Positions 43,843 through 52,540 are shown, counted from the first letter of the stretch. The stretch is 64,000 bases of DNA from Shimia sp040370365 (GCF_040370365.1 NZ_BAABWQ010000003.1:496001-560000), one strand, 5' to 3'. The notes: generated by a model from the letters alone, not told the origin. Translations and numbers: made by a program.

Positions 43843-44208
43843 ATGGCTATGAAAATTCGTCTCGCCCGCGGCGGTTCTAAAAAACGTCCTTTTTACCGTG
43901 TTGTTGCAGCAGACAGCCGCATGCCACGTGACGGCCGCTTCATCGAGAAACTGGGCACATACAACCCACTGCTGCCAAAAGACAGCGAAGAGCGCGTAAA
44001 ACTGAACATGGAGCGCGTCCAGTACTGGTTGGATCAAGGTGCGCAGCCTTCTGATCGTGTGGCGCGCTTCTTGGAAGCATCTGGCACGCTGGCAAAAACC
44101 GAGCGTTCCAACCCAAACAAAGCGAAGCCTGGCAAGAAAGCTCAGGACCGCGCTGAAGAAAAAGCCGCCAAAGCAGCAGAAGCTGCGGAAGCACCAGCAG
44201 AAGAGTAA
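43843..44208 (+). CDS. rpsP: 30S ribosomal protein S16
   Basis: A 121-residue S16 with the classic start (MKIRLARGGSKKRPFYRVV), the conserved DGRFIEKLGTYNPL and an alanine/lysine/glutamate-rich C-terminal tail common in alphaproteobacteria. GGAGATACAAACC precedes the ATG. The 105 bases upstream hold a GCACCG-TGC-CGGTGC hairpin (43781-43795) and two copies of CGGTGCAC. Confidence 0.98.
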   Translation: MAMKIRLARGGSKKRPFYRVVAADSRMPRDGRFIEKLGTYNPLLPKDSEERVKLNMERVQYWLDQGAQPSDRVARFLEASGTLAKTERSNPNKAKPGKKAQDRAEEKAAKAAEAAEAPAEE

Positions 44209-44225
44209 GTCAGATTGGCCCCGGA

Positions 44226-44855
44226 ATGACCGATTTCACTTCAGATTTCCGGGACGATTTGCAACGGCTCATGCAGTGGCGGCGCGATGTGCGCCGCTTC
44301 CGCACCGATCCCGTAGACGAGGCACTCCTAACGGAGTGCCTCGACACGTTTCTGCTGGCCCCATCTGTGGGCCTGTCAGAACCTTGGCGTGTCCTGCGTG
44401 TTGACAGCAACACCGCCCGCACCGCCGCACTTAGAAATTTCGAGGCCGCCAACGCCACCGCTCTGGCAGGATATGATGGCGCGCGCGCAGCGCTTTATGC
44501 CGATCTAAAGCTGTCAGGCATGAAGGACTCCCCAATCCAACTGGCCATCTATTGTGATGATGCCACCCCCAAAGGCAGCGGCTTGGGAGCTGCCACCATG
44601 CCGGAAATGCGCCGCTATTCTGTGGTTGGCGCCATCACCCAATTCTGGCTGACCGCGCGCAGCTTTGGCCTTGGTGTGGGTTGGGTGTCGATCCTTGACC
44701 CGGATCAGCTAAACCGCGATCTGGACGTCCCTGCCGATTGGTCGCTTGTCGCGTACCTCTGTGTGGGCTGGCCCGAAGAGCTGTCTGACACGCCTGAACT
44801 CGCCAAAGCCGGATGGGAGGACAGAGACACCTCTGTTTCCGTCCAAACCCGATAA
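44226..44855 (+). CDS. bluB: 5,6-dimethylbenzimidazole synthase
   Basis: A 209-residue flavin-destroying enzyme of the nitroreductase fold that cuts FMNH2 with oxygen to make the lower ligand of vitamin B12. BluB features are the RRDVRRFRTDPV start, FLLAPSVGLSEPWR, and GVGWVSILDP. It interrupts the rpsP-rimM order by sitting 17 bases after rpsP. No B12 riboswitch was seen before it. Confidence 0.93.
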   Translation: MTDFTSDFRDDLQRLMQWRRDVRRFRTDPVDEALLTECLDTFLLAPSVGLSEPWRVLRVDSNTARTAALRNFEAANATALAGYDGARAALYADLKLSGMKDSPIQLAIYCDDATPKGSGLGAATMPEMRRYSVVGAITQFWLTARSFGLGVGWVSILDPDQLNRDLDVPADWSLVAYLCVGWPEELSDTPELAKAGWEDRDTSVSVQTR

Positions 44856-44939
44856 ACCCACAAATGCAATGATCCGCCTCCCTTGCGTCCCGCCACGCAA
44901 TCAGAGAAAACGGGAGTTAAGCAAAGCAAAGGCCCCGCT

Positions 44940-45461
44940 ATGAGCGACACCACCTCTGAACTTGTCTGTGTTGGCGCCATTGGCGGCGCCTACGGCGTGC
45001 ACGGCGATGTCCGCCTCAAGAGCTTCACCGCAGAGACCTTCGCCATTCAGGACTATGCCCCGTTGCTGACCGAAGATGGTGCCTTTGAATTTGACATCGA
45101 CATCACCCGCGCCATCAAAAACGGTCTGGCCGCGCGCCTGTCGGGCATCGTCACCAAAGAACAGGCAGATGCGCTCAAGGGCGTCAAACTTTTTGTCCCA
45201 CGCAGCCGTCTGCCGGAAACCGATGAAGACGAATACTACTACACCGACCTCGTGGGGCTTGAAGTGCGCGACACGGGCGGCACCGTTCTGGGCACCGTCA
45301 AAAACGTGCTGAACCACGGCGCGGCTGACCTGCTGGAGGTGCTGCCACCAAACACCTCTGAAACCGTCTTTTTACCCTTCACAATGGCGGCTGTACCCAC
45401 TGTAGACATCGCTGCAGGCCGCATCATTGCTGATCCGCCCGAAGGGGTGTTTGACGCATGA
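44940..45461 (+). CDS. rimM: 16S rRNA processing protein RimM
   Basis: A 173-residue assembly factor for the 30S head, binding S19. RimM N domain (VGAIGGAYGVHGDVRLKSFT) and a PRC-barrel C domain (YYTDLVGLEV) are visible. The ATG at 44940 follows AAAGG at 7 bases; the frame is open a little upstream but without similarity. Overlaps trmD by 4 bases. Confidence 0.96.
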   Translation: MSDTTSELVCVGAIGGAYGVHGDVRLKSFTAETFAIQDYAPLLTEDGAFEFDIDITRAIKNGLAARLSGIVTKEQADALKGVKLFVPRSRLPETDEDEYYYTDLVGLEVRDTGGTVLGTVKNVLNHGAADLLEVLPPNTSETVFLPFTMAAVPTVDIAAGRIIADPPEGVFDA

Positions 45462-46252
45462 GCGACAAACCCAAATCACACGGGCGCCTCTCGATTTCTG
45501 CAAGCCTAAAGCCGCGCGAATTGATCAGCCACACGCCCCGTCTCGCGGGTGTCTGGACCGCGCGCCTGATCACACTGTTTCCAGACGCCTTTCCCGGCGT
45601 GCTGGGCGAAAGCCTCACCGGAAAAGCGCTCAAAGATGGCAAATGGCAGCTGGAAACCACCAACCTGCGCGACTTTGGCCTGACCAAACACCGCAACGTC
45701 GATGATACCCCGGCGGGCGGCGGTGCCGGCATGGTGCTGCGCCCGGATGTGTTGGGCCCAGCCATTGCACACACTATGCGCGGCGCGCGTGGGAACTGGC
45801 CTTTGGTCTATCTGTCCCCCCGTGGACGCCGCTTTGATCAAAGCATGGCGCGCGCGTGGTCCAAAGCGGATGGCATCACCCTGCTTTGTGGCCGCTTTGA
45901 AGGTGTGGATCAGCGCGTGCTGGATCACTTCAACATCATGGAAGTGTCCTTGGGAGACTTTGTGCTCACAGGCGGCGAGATCGCCGCGCAAGCCATGATT
46001 GACGCCACCGTGCGCCTGCTGCCGTCTGTGCTCGGCAACGCTGACAGCATCGAAGAAGAAAGCCACTCAAATGGCCTTCTAGAGCATCCGCAATATACCA
46101 AACCCGCAGAGTGGCAGGGCCACGCCATTCCAGATGTGTTGATGTCCGGTCACCACGGCAACATCGAAAAATGGCGCCGCGAGATGTCTGAGGAGATCAC
46201 CAAAGAACGGCGTCCCGATATGTGGAGTGCCTATGAAGCCAAGCAAAAGTAG
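45458..46252 (+). CDS. trmD: tRNA (guanine-N1)-methyltransferase
   Basis: A 264-residue SPOUT methyltransferase making m1G37 in tRNA. The SAM knot motifs are YLSPRGRRFDQ, LLCGRFEGVDQRV and GDFVLTGGEIAA; the C-terminal domain ends HGNIEKWRREMS. About 30 extra N-terminal residues precede the usual WTARLITLFPDAF start, a common alphaproteobacterial extension. It overlaps rimM. Confidence 0.97.
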   Translation: MSDKPKSHGRLSISASLKPRELISHTPRLAGVWTARLITLFPDAFPGVLGESLTGKALKDGKWQLETTNLRDFGLTKHRNVDDTPAGGGAGMVLRPDVLGPAIAHTMRGARGNWPLVYLSPRGRRFDQSMARAWSKADGITLLCGRFEGVDQRVLDHFNIMEVSLGDFVLTGGEIAAQAMIDATVRLLPSVLGNADSIEEESHSNGLLEHPQYTKPAEWQGHAIPDVLMSGHHGNIEKWRREMSEEITKERRPDMWSAYEAKQK

Positions 46253-46330
46253 CGTCACGTCCTGAGCATGATTCAACGGCAACACTCAAAACACCTCTCC
46301 TCATCAAGAGGTTTTGTAGGTCCCGGCGGC

Positions 46331-46359
46331 TTGACATTGGAAAATGATGCCACAATATC
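46331..46359 (+). promoter_or_regulatory. weak candidate promoter of the hydrolase gene
   Basis: TTGACA (46331-46336) and AATATC (46354-46359) are spaced by 17 bases, about 100 bases before the hydrolase start. The -10 is poor, so confidence is low. The rest of the 205-base gap shows nothing else. Confidence 0.3.
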
Positions 46360-46457
46360 GATGCTTAACAGCGCGCTAAGTCTTCCGTCACAGCCAGCCA
46401 ATGAGCCAATGTTGGACAGAGCCAATTTCCGTTCAGCATATCTATCTGGACTGGACG

Positions 46458-47414
46458 ATGCCCCTTTTTCGAAATGCTGTATTAGGCCTTGCAACGCTGT
46501 TCACTTGCGCCAACGCTGTCTTGAGTGAAACCATCACCATTCCCGGCCCTGCGGGCCCCCTTGCAGGGGATCTTCTTGATCCGGGCGAAGCAGCACATAT
46601 CGTGATCGTTATTCCCGGATCGGGTCCAATTGATCGTGATGGCAATATGCCGGCGTTTCACTCAAAAACAGATCTCTACAAACAGCTCTCTGAAGCTCTG
46701 GTGGCGGAAGGCATCGCCACATTGCGCGTCGACAAACGGGGGTTCTTTGGCAGTAAAAACGCCATAGCAGACCCAAATGACGTTACCATTGAAGCCTATA
46801 GTGACGACATGTTGAACTGGATTGCACGGGCCAAAGATGTTGCGCCATGTGTCTGGCTCGCCGGTCATTCAGAAGGCGGACTGGTCGCTCTCTTCGCCGC
46901 AAGCACAGCACCAGACAACCTGTGCGGCGTTATCTTGATGGCTGCAAGCGGCCGGCCAATTGGTGAGCTGTTGATCGAACAGATGGAAGCCAACCCCGCA
47001 AATGGCCCCATTTTAGAAGATGCCAGGGCTCTTGTTTTGGACTTGGAACAAGGCAAAACCCGCCCACTGTCAGAAATCCCTCCCGCCCTACATGGCCTCT
47101 TTCAGCCGGGTCTACAGCAATACATGATTGATCTGTTTTCACACGATCCACTGGTACTTGCACAAAAATGGGATCGTCATACGCTGATCCTTCAGGGCGA
47201 TCGTGACCTGCAAGTCACTCCGAAAGACGCGGAACTGCTCGCACAGGCCCTGCCTCAGGCGCGACTTGTCTTTTTGGAAGGTGGCACACACATTCTGAAA
47301 CAGGATGTACCAAACAGTCCCTATGCCACCTATTCTGATCCAACTCTTCCGCTCCATCCTGACCTCGTCCCCGCGATCATCAGCACACTGGCAGATGCCG
47401 GTGGCGCAGACTAA
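46458..47414 (+). CDS. secreted alpha/beta hydrolase
   Basis: A 318-residue alpha/beta hydrolase with a signal peptide (about residues 1-24). The oxyanion-type strand IVIPGSGPIDRDG precedes the nucleophile elbow GHSEGG. Acid and His candidates lie in LQGDRDLQVTP and EGGTHIL. Likely a periplasmic esterase; substrate unknown. The ATG at 46458 is preferred since it begins the signal peptide. Confidence 0.82.
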   Translation: MPLFRNAVLGLATLFTCANAVLSETITIPGPAGPLAGDLLDPGEAAHIVIVIPGSGPIDRDGNMPAFHSKTDLYKQLSEALVAEGIATLRVDKRGFFGSKNAIADPNDVTIEAYSDDMLNWIARAKDVAPCVWLAGHSEGGLVALFAASTAPDNLCGVILMAASGRPIGELLIEQMEANPANGPILEDARALVLDLEQGKTRPLSEIPPALHGLFQPGLQQYMIDLFSHDPLVLAQKWDRHTLILQGDRDLQVTPKDAELLAQALPQARLVFLEGGTHILKQDVPNSPYATYSDPTLPLHPDLVPAIISTLADAGGAD

Positions 47415-47521
47415 GGCTTCTGCATCACGTTCCGCACCTGCGACGGACAGCAAGTCCTTGCACCTTTGACCCTCTCTATGCTCTTGTCTGCCCATAGTAA
47501 TTCTGAACAGGGACCAACGAC

Positions 47522-47851
47522 ATGGCCGCCAAATTTGAACTCTACACCGACAAAGCTGGTGAATACCGCTTCCGCCTAAAAGCTGGCAACGGCGAAAACA
47601 TCCTCGCCTCAGAGGGATACAAGCAAAAATCCAGCGCAGAAAACGGCATCGAATCCGTCAAGAAAAACGCCGCCGAAGAGGCGCGCTATGAGCGCAAGGA
47701 AACGGCCGCTGGCAAATTCATGTTCAACCTGAAAGCCACCAACGGCCAAGTGATCGGCACCTCGCAGAGCTACACAAGCGCCTCGGGCCGCGACAACGGT
47801 ATTGATAGCGTGATGCGCAATGCACCAGACGCTGACGTGGTCGAGGTCTAA
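47522..47851 (+). CDS. YegP/DUF1508-family protein
   Basis: A 109-residue protein with two DUF1508 repeats, residues ~3-50 and ~55-105, each with the pattern F-x-L-K-A-x-N-G-x-I-I/L-A/G-x-S followed by a G-I-x-S-V helix. Function unknown in the family. Single gene. Confidence 0.9.
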   Translation: MAAKFELYTDKAGEYRFRLKAGNGENILASEGYKQKSSAENGIESVKKNAAEEARYERKETAAGKFMFNLKATNGQVIGTSQSYTSASGRDNGIDSVMRNAPDADVVEV

Positions 47852-47936
47852 GTCTAGCCTTCGAATGGTAAAAGATGCGCGGATCGGGCGCCCCACGCCC
47901 CCGACCCGCGCGCTCCCTGGGAGGGGATCCAGGAAG

Positions 47937-49031
47937 CTACAGCGTCGGCGGCATTGCCGCCAATTCTCCCACGATCACTTTGATAACTTTTGAGCGCAGC
48001 GGCCCCAAACGACAGTCGCGTTGGATGTTCGTATCTGCGCAAAACTTCACCACTGCGTTTAGAGTTCGCGTGTTGAAGATCCCCGTCGTTTTCCCCACAC
48101 GATACCCACGTGTGCGAAGCTCTTCTTGTAGCACGTGAACAAAAGCATTCTTGTCTAAGCGTGAGACCACCAAAACCGCCCGTGCATAATCTGAACGCGC
48201 GGTTTGCGCGATGATCTGTTCCGCCTCTTTTCGAAAGGCGCGTGCATCATGCGTGTCATAAGCCAACAAAAGTCTATCCTCTGCCCGAATGCGCCCGCGC
48301 AGCCCCGCGTGTGCAACCATCTCCGCGCGGAGGGCCAAAGCCTCTTTGTCGGTTCTTTCGCGCCAAAGCCTCAGCAAACCCTCGGCCGCCTGCCCTCCTG
48401 TTTTTCCGTCGTCATTGCGCGCTGTGCTGATCATGTGTTCAGACATCCGCACGGGGTCGACGTCAAACGTCTTCCCAGCATTCATCGCCATCAGGACCAC
48501 CTGCATCGACGTCATGTCTCCAGCTTTTGCAAACCGAGTTAGCTCCGCGCGCCCAAACTCCACATCAGACTTTGCCCCAAACTTTCCCTCATAGTGATAG
48601 ATCGCCCGAATGACCTGCGCTTTTTCGATCCCGGCGGCGGACGCCAATGTCAGCTGTTCCAGAGCAGCATCTGTTTGACCTTGCCTCATCAGCACTTTCC
48701 CAAGGGAAGTCCGAACGCCTTCGCGTCCGCCGTCAATCGCCTGTTTGTACCATTCAATTGCGGCGTCCGGGTCTGGCACGGTGCCGACCCCCTTAAGGTG
48801 GTAGTAGGCCAACTTAGCTTGCGCACGCGCGTTCCCGGTCTGAGCCAACGCCTGCATCTCTTGATACGCAGCAACGACATCTTGGGTCCCTGCCAGCCCG
48901 AGCCGCAGAGACTCCGCCAACGCATAGCGCTCTTTCTCAGACAAGACCTGCTCCGAAGAGGCCATTGCCTCTTTGGCAAACACGGTCGCAAGTACAAGAA
49001 TTGATAGTGCCAGCAGTGCCAAACGTCGCAT
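47937..49031 (-). CDS. secreted Sel1-like repeat protein
   Basis: A 364-residue protein. Signal peptide at residues 1-24 (LALLALSILVLATVFAKEAM), then Sel1/TPR-like repeats (AQAKLAYYHLKGVGTVPDPD, AIEWYKQAI and weaker copies), then a C-terminal segment (LQEELRTRGYRVGKTTGIFN) that resembles a peptidoglycan-binding-1 motif. CAGGAGG stands right before the ATG at 49031. Probably a periplasmic scaffold; role unknown. Confidence 0.78.
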   Translation of the reverse strand: MRRLALLALSILVLATVFAKEAMASSEQVLSEKERYALAESLRLGLAGTQDVVAAYQEMQALAQTGNARAQAKLAYYHLKGVGTVPDPDAAIEWYKQAIDGGREGVRTSLGKVLMRQGQTDAALEQLTLASAAGIEKAQVIRAIYHYEGKFGAKSDVEFGRAELTRFAKAGDMTSMQVVLMAMNAGKTFDVDPVRMSEHMISTARNDDGKTGGQAAEGLLRLWRERTDKEALALRAEMVAHAGLRGRIRAEDRLLLAYDTHDARAFRKEAEQIIAQTARSDYARAVLVVSRLDKNAFVHVLQEELRTRGYRVGKTTGIFNTRTLNAVVKFCADTNIQRDCRLGPLRSKVIKVIVGELAAMPPTL

Positions 49032-49164
49032 GTGTACCTCCTGTGCCCAAGTTGCGTTCACAATGCGCGAATTGCCGATGCCAAACACCGTCCCAAACGG
49101 GTGTCAGCCTATTCTTTGGGTCAGGTCACCCTCACCTTTGCGGCACAAATGGATGTGTATCACC

Positions 49165-49992
49165 TCAAGGCAACAGGCGATCCCGCCACTTCACCCACCC
49201 CTCAGGTGTGCCTCTAAACACGTTCAGATCAACAGGGCCCTCAATGCCGTCAACGCGCCCGGTGCCACTGTATTGCCAGAACATCCAATAGGCGCCGGGG
49301 TAAGTCTTCTGAGGATGATCCGCAACTGATCGCAACCAGAACTCGGTCCCACCAAGCGCGCCAATCCCGGTGTCACGATAGAAATCAACCGTGGTGTACA
49401 CAACCGGACGCCGCCCATAATGCGCTTCCAAAATGTCGAGAAATTTGCGCGCCTCGCGCCGCACATCTCGCCCGTGGGGCCGCAACCTGCAGGTTCGCGA
49501 CTTTGGTGTCCATTCCATATCCAACACATGAGGCAACGGCGCTCCTCTGGGCACATTGCGGATAAACCACTGGGCCTGAGACTCCGCTGACCGGCAGAAA
49601 TAATAATAGTGATATGCGCCCCAGGGCACTCCAGCGGCAACCGCGCCTCGCCGGTGCGTGTCAAACATCGGATCTGCCACATCACCGCCCTCCGTCGCTT
49701 TCAAAAAGGCGAAATTGACACCTGCTCTGCGCGCTTGTGCCCAATCAATAGAGCGTTGCCAGCGCGACACATCAATACCGTGCACGGGATAGGTTTCCGG
49801 CGCCCGACGATCCCACTCAACGGGGTCATCATCCCCAAACCTCGGATAGGTCACAACCTGTCGGGCCAAAGCGGACACCCGCGCCGCCTTTTGCGCCGCG
49901 GCCGCATCCACTGGTGTGGCCACCCTGCCCGCGGACCGCCCGCAGCCAAACACCAAACTGCATGCCACCATCATCCAGACAAAACTGCGCAT
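49165..49992 (-). CDS. GH25-family muramidase, probable lipoprotein
   Basis: A 275-residue glycoside hydrolase family 25 lysozyme. The N-terminus is a lipoprotein-type signal with Cys17 in LVFGC. The catalytic domain starts at GIDVSRWQ (catalytic Asp), continues through FLKATEGG and the VLDMEW motif (catalytic acid region), and ends in WQYSGTGRVDGI. It would cut peptidoglycan from the membrane surface. The upstream GTG at 49995 is an alternative start. Confidence 0.9.
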   Translation of the reverse strand: MRSFVWMMVACSLVFGCGRSAGRVATPVDAAAAQKAARVSALARQVVTYPRFGDDDPVEWDRRAPETYPVHGIDVSRWQRSIDWAQARRAGVNFAFLKATEGGDVADPMFDTHRRGAVAAGVPWGAYHYYYFCRSAESQAQWFIRNVPRGAPLPHVLDMEWTPKSRTCRLRPHGRDVRREARKFLDILEAHYGRRPVVYTTVDFYRDTGIGALGGTEFWLRSVADHPQKTYPGAYWMFWQYSGTGRVDGIEGPVDLNVFRGTPEGWVKWRDRLLP

Positions 49993-50123
49993 CACTCACC
50001 CAAACAAAATTACATCAAATCAATTGTCTTACACACAGTAGGCCGCGCCATTGTCTGATTTTGCAAGCGCGGAAACCCTGACGCTGCGTGGACGGCAACT
50101 CGCCGCCCACGTCATAGGAACAC

Positions 50124-50516
50124 CTAGTTCGCTTTGGCTTTTTGCGCCAAGAAGATTTCCTTCGCTTGCAATCCCTTTAGGGCGGGCAATCCAATGGCGT
50201 GCACCACCAAAGCCCCCAATTTGCACAATGTCGCAAACACCAACGCATCCATGAACCATCCCAATGGAACACCGGCCGCTCCCCAAAAAGATGGCAATTG
50301 TGCAAACGCGTCAAACACCCAGCGGCCGGTTGCGGCATGCACGCTCAACCCGATCCAAAACCCTGCGCAATAGGGACAGCGCCATTGCTCATAAAGCGCC
50401 TGCAGGGGTTTGGGCAGCATGCCAAGCAAGCGATTGAACCACCTTCCCCAATGCGGCAGGTGTTCCCAAAACAGCTGATGCACCGCGATTCCTAACAGAA
50501 CATTCTCAACGTTCAT
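50124..50516 (-). CDS. membrane protein, unknown function
   Basis: A 130-residue protein with about three hydrophobic segments and a CPYC motif (residues 47-50). No family was recognised. It lies directly beside marR and has a copy of the marR-type operator (50536-50554) just upstream, so it is probably a regulated target. Begins at the ATG 50516. Confidence 0.6.
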   Translation of the reverse strand: MNVENVLLGIAVHQLFWEHLPHWGRWFNRLLGMLPKPLQALYEQWRCPYCAGFWIGLSVHAATGRWVFDAFAQLPSFWGAAGVPLGWFMDALVFATLCKLGALVVHAIGLPALKGLQAKEIFLAQKAKAN

Positions 50517-50535
50517 GACACTTCCACCCTTATGT

Positions 50536-50554
50536 TAGTTAGATTTACTTACTA
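50536..50554. promoter_or_regulatory. candidate MarR operator before the membrane gene
   Basis: The 19-base site has TAGTTAGA at one end and ACTA at the other with seven bases between. The same pattern, on the other strand, occurs before marR at 51015-51033. It lies 20 bases before the membrane protein start. Confidence 0.6.
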
Positions 50555-50588
50555 TATTTGGCGCAATGAAACCCTTCACACCCCAACC

Positions 50589-51002
50589 TCACTGACCGGA
50601 TGTTGAACGTGGTGAAATCGCCTGCCCCAGACTCGGCGGCAACTCAGACGCGATCTTGGCATATAAACGCTGTCCGCCCGCCAATTTGATCTGCCCTTCT
50701 TCGGTCAAAATAATGTGCTGCGCCCGTGCATCGACTTGGCATTGAAACCGCGTCACCCAACCCCTTGCCTCAAGTTTGGACACCATCGTGCTGGCACTGG
50801 CTTTGGTAACCCCCAAAGCCTCGACGATATCCTGCAAATGTTGACCGTGAACATCCTCATACCGCTGGAGATCAGCCTGCTCCTGTACCGCGCTCAGGTA
50901 TTCGAACTCGCTGAAACTCACCCCGGCTTCACGCGCGGCTTTTGACCACGCGCGGTGGCAAGCCTGATGCAACATTTGCAATGAGTGCGCTAGATCTGAC
51001 AT
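50589..51002 (-). CDS. MarR-family transcriptional regulator
   Basis: A 137-residue winged-helix regulator. The dimer helix (AHSLQMLHQACHRAWSKA) and the recognition helix (LGVTKASASTMVSKLEARGW) with wing VTRFQCQVDARA match MarR. Ligand unknown. Its start is 13 bases from its likely own operator, and the neighbouring membrane gene has a second copy, so both are probably repressed by it. Confidence 0.87.
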   Translation of the reverse strand: MSDLAHSLQMLHQACHRAWSKAAREAGVSFSEFEYLSAVQEQADLQRYEDVHGQHLQDIVEALGVTKASASTMVSKLEARGWVTRFQCQVDARAQHIILTEEGQIKLAGGQRLYAKIASELPPSLGQAISPRSTSGQ

Positions 51003-51014
51003 TGGAATCCCATA

Positions 51015-51033
51015 TAGTTCGCTTGTCTAACTA
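51015..51033. promoter_or_regulatory. candidate MarR operator before marR
   Basis: On the minus strand TAGTTAGA and ACTA are spaced by seven bases (19 bases total), and ATAGTT/AACTAT form an inverted repeat. Shared with 50536-50554. Confidence 0.6.
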
Positions 51034-51034
51034 T

Positions 51035-51310
51035 GTATTTCCCCGCACAGTGTCAACAGACTTGCATCAAAGCCCTGATTGGCCTAGACACCGCCTGTCC
51101 GCGGCTCTTCTGAGTCGTTCGGACGTGCTGTGCATTGCGACAGTCTCCGGTTTCTTCGCTGGCGATGACAAAGACACATCACATTGGACGACAAGAAAAG
51201 ACGACCTGATCTCTGGCGGGCGCTGCGGCGGACCCGGAAGAAGACCGAGAGCTCTGAGGTGCATCAAACCTTTGTGGATATAACCACAAGCAACATAGGA
51301 GATGATCCCA
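51035..51310 (+). other. rplS leader region
   Basis: The ~276-base stretch between the marR operator and rplS holds no gene. A hairpin is possible (GTCCG near 51096 with CGGAC near 51119), and AGGAG ends 9 bases before the rplS start. No known ribosomal leader motif was recognised. Confidence 0.4.
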
Positions 51311-51682
51311 ATGGATCTGATCGCACAGCTCGAAGCGGAGCAAATTGCTGCGCTGGGGAAAGACATCCCCGATTTCAAAGCCGGTGACACCATCCGTGTC
51401 GGCTTTAAAGTGACCGAAGGTTCGCGCACCCGTGTGCAGAACTACGAAGGCGTTTGCATCAGCCGTAAAAACGGTGGCGGCATTGCTGGTTCGTTCACCG
51501 TTCGCAAAATTTCCTTTGGTGAAGGTGTGGAACGTGTGTTCCCACTGTTCTCGACCAACATCGACAGCATCACTGTTGTGCGTCGCGGTCGTGTTCGTCG
51601 CGCCAAACTGTACTACCTGCGTTCGCGTCGTGGTAAATCCGCACGTATCGCAGAAGACACCAACTACAAAGCAAAAGCGTAA
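51311..51682 (+). CDS. rplS: 50S ribosomal protein L19
   Basis: A 123-residue L19 with the conserved FKAGDTIRVG, QNYEGVCI and FPLFSTNIDSI blocks. The start at 51311 has AGGAG 9 bases upstream; the ATG 9 bases earlier would have no space from the same sequence. In many bacteria it follows trmD; here 5 kb of other genes separate them. Confidence 0.97.
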   Translation: MDLIAQLEAEQIAALGKDIPDFKAGDTIRVGFKVTEGSRTRVQNYEGVCISRKNGGGIAGSFTVRKISFGEGVERVFPLFSTNIDSITVVRRGRVRRAKLYYLRSRRGKSARIAEDTNYKAKA

Positions 51683-51693
51683 GGAGCGGTATC

Positions 51694-51915
51694 ATGAAAA
51701 AAGACACTCATCCCGATTACCACTTCATCGACGTGAAAATGACCGATGGCACCATCGTCAAGATGCGTTCCACCTACGGTTCCGAAGGCGACACACTGGC
51801 GCTGGACGTCGACCCATCCGTGCACCCAGCATGGAACGGTGGCTCCACCCGCTTGATGGACGCCGGTGGCCGCGTGTCCAAATTCAAAAAGAAATACGAA
51901 GGCCTGGGCTTCTAA
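51694..51915 (+). CDS. rpmE: 50S ribosomal protein L31
   Basis: A 73-residue L31 (MKKDTHPDYHFIDVKMTDG start). It has no cysteines, so it is the zinc-free type. Eleven bases after rplS and followed by a clear terminator. Confidence 0.96.
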   Translation: MKKDTHPDYHFIDVKMTDGTIVKMRSTYGSEGDTLALDVDPSVHPAWNGGSTRLMDAGGRVSKFKKKYEGLGF

Positions 51916-51936
51916 GCTTAGCAACCAACGTTTCAG

Positions 51937-51968
51937 AAAACGCCGCCTCCCTCGGGGCGGCGTTTTTT
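51937..51968 (+). terminator. rplS-rpmE terminator
   Basis: AAAACGCCGCC and GGCGGCGTTTT form an 11-bp stem with an 8-base loop and a TTTTTT tail, 21 bases after rpmE. Confidence 0.93.
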
Positions 51969-52035
51969 GTTGGAGACTGTCCCGACAAACACGGTCCTGC
52001 ACGGCTCGAAGTCGCCTGTTCAGCCACTTGCAGCG

Positions 52036-52449
52036 TCACGTCTCCTTGCCCTCCAGGATCGCAGCTTCAAATCCAGCGCGATCAGATTGAACCGCCTCAA
52101 AAGTGCTCTGCATTGGATCATCAGCTTCGTTGTACGTGCCTCCCCATAGAACAATTTCGGCCAGCAGCGGTGCAAGAGCCCGCCCTTTCGGCGTCAATTC
52201 GTAAATAGAACTGCGCCAGTTGGCTGGGTTCTTGTATTTCTCAACAATCCCCCGGTCCTCCAAATGTTTCATCCTCTGGACAAGTATGTTTGAGGATATC
52301 CCCTCCCACCCATCCAACAGCTCGGCATATGTCTTCGCGCCTTTGATCGCGAGATCGCGAACGATGATCAAAGACCAACGGTCACCAAAGACGCTGAGCG
52401 CGTAATCGATGGGGCATCCAGACAAGTTTCGTCTCGGTTTTGTGTTCAT
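52036..52449 (-). CDS. HxlR-family transcriptional regulator
   Basis: A 137-residue winged-helix regulator with the HxlR start CPIDYALSVFGDRWSLIIVR, recognition helix ISSNILVQRMKHLEDRGI and a C-terminal dimer helix. The start at 52449 is the conserved MNTKPRRNLSGC. Divergent from the YdhR-domain gene with two strong operators between, so it probably represses both and senses a reactive electrophile or similar; the sensed signal is inference. Confidence 0.9.
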   Translation of the reverse strand: MNTKPRRNLSGCPIDYALSVFGDRWSLIIVRDLAIKGAKTYAELLDGWEGISSNILVQRMKHLEDRGIVEKYKNPANWRSSIYELTPKGRALAPLLAEIVLWGGTYNEADDPMQSTFEAVQSDRAGFEAAILEGKET

Positions 52450-52465
52450 AGCACCCGTATAAATT

Positions 52466-52528
52466 ATCATATTGCAAATTGCAATTTGATATGTGAGACA
52501 TGAATCACCTTGCATTTTGCAAGTTGAT
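52466..52528. promoter_or_regulatory. twin HxlR operators in the divergent promoter
   Basis: Two 25-base near-palindromes sit at 52466-52490 and 52504-52528. Both start ATCA, end TTGAT and hold a TTGCA...TTGCAA core; 19-20 of 25 positions agree between the copies. Their centres are 38 bp apart. Symmetry and duplication mark them as operators for the adjacent HxlR protein. Confidence 0.82.
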
Positions 52529-52540
52529 AGGAGCACTCGC

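Noticed and set aside
44120..44226. Cobalamin riboswitch before bluB
   Set aside because: Only 17 bases separate rpsP from bluB and no B12-box-like sequence is visible.
46268..46528. 86-residue frame and its opposite between trmD and the hydrolase
   Set aside because: Overlaps the hydrolase signal peptide and has no ribosome site or protein pattern.
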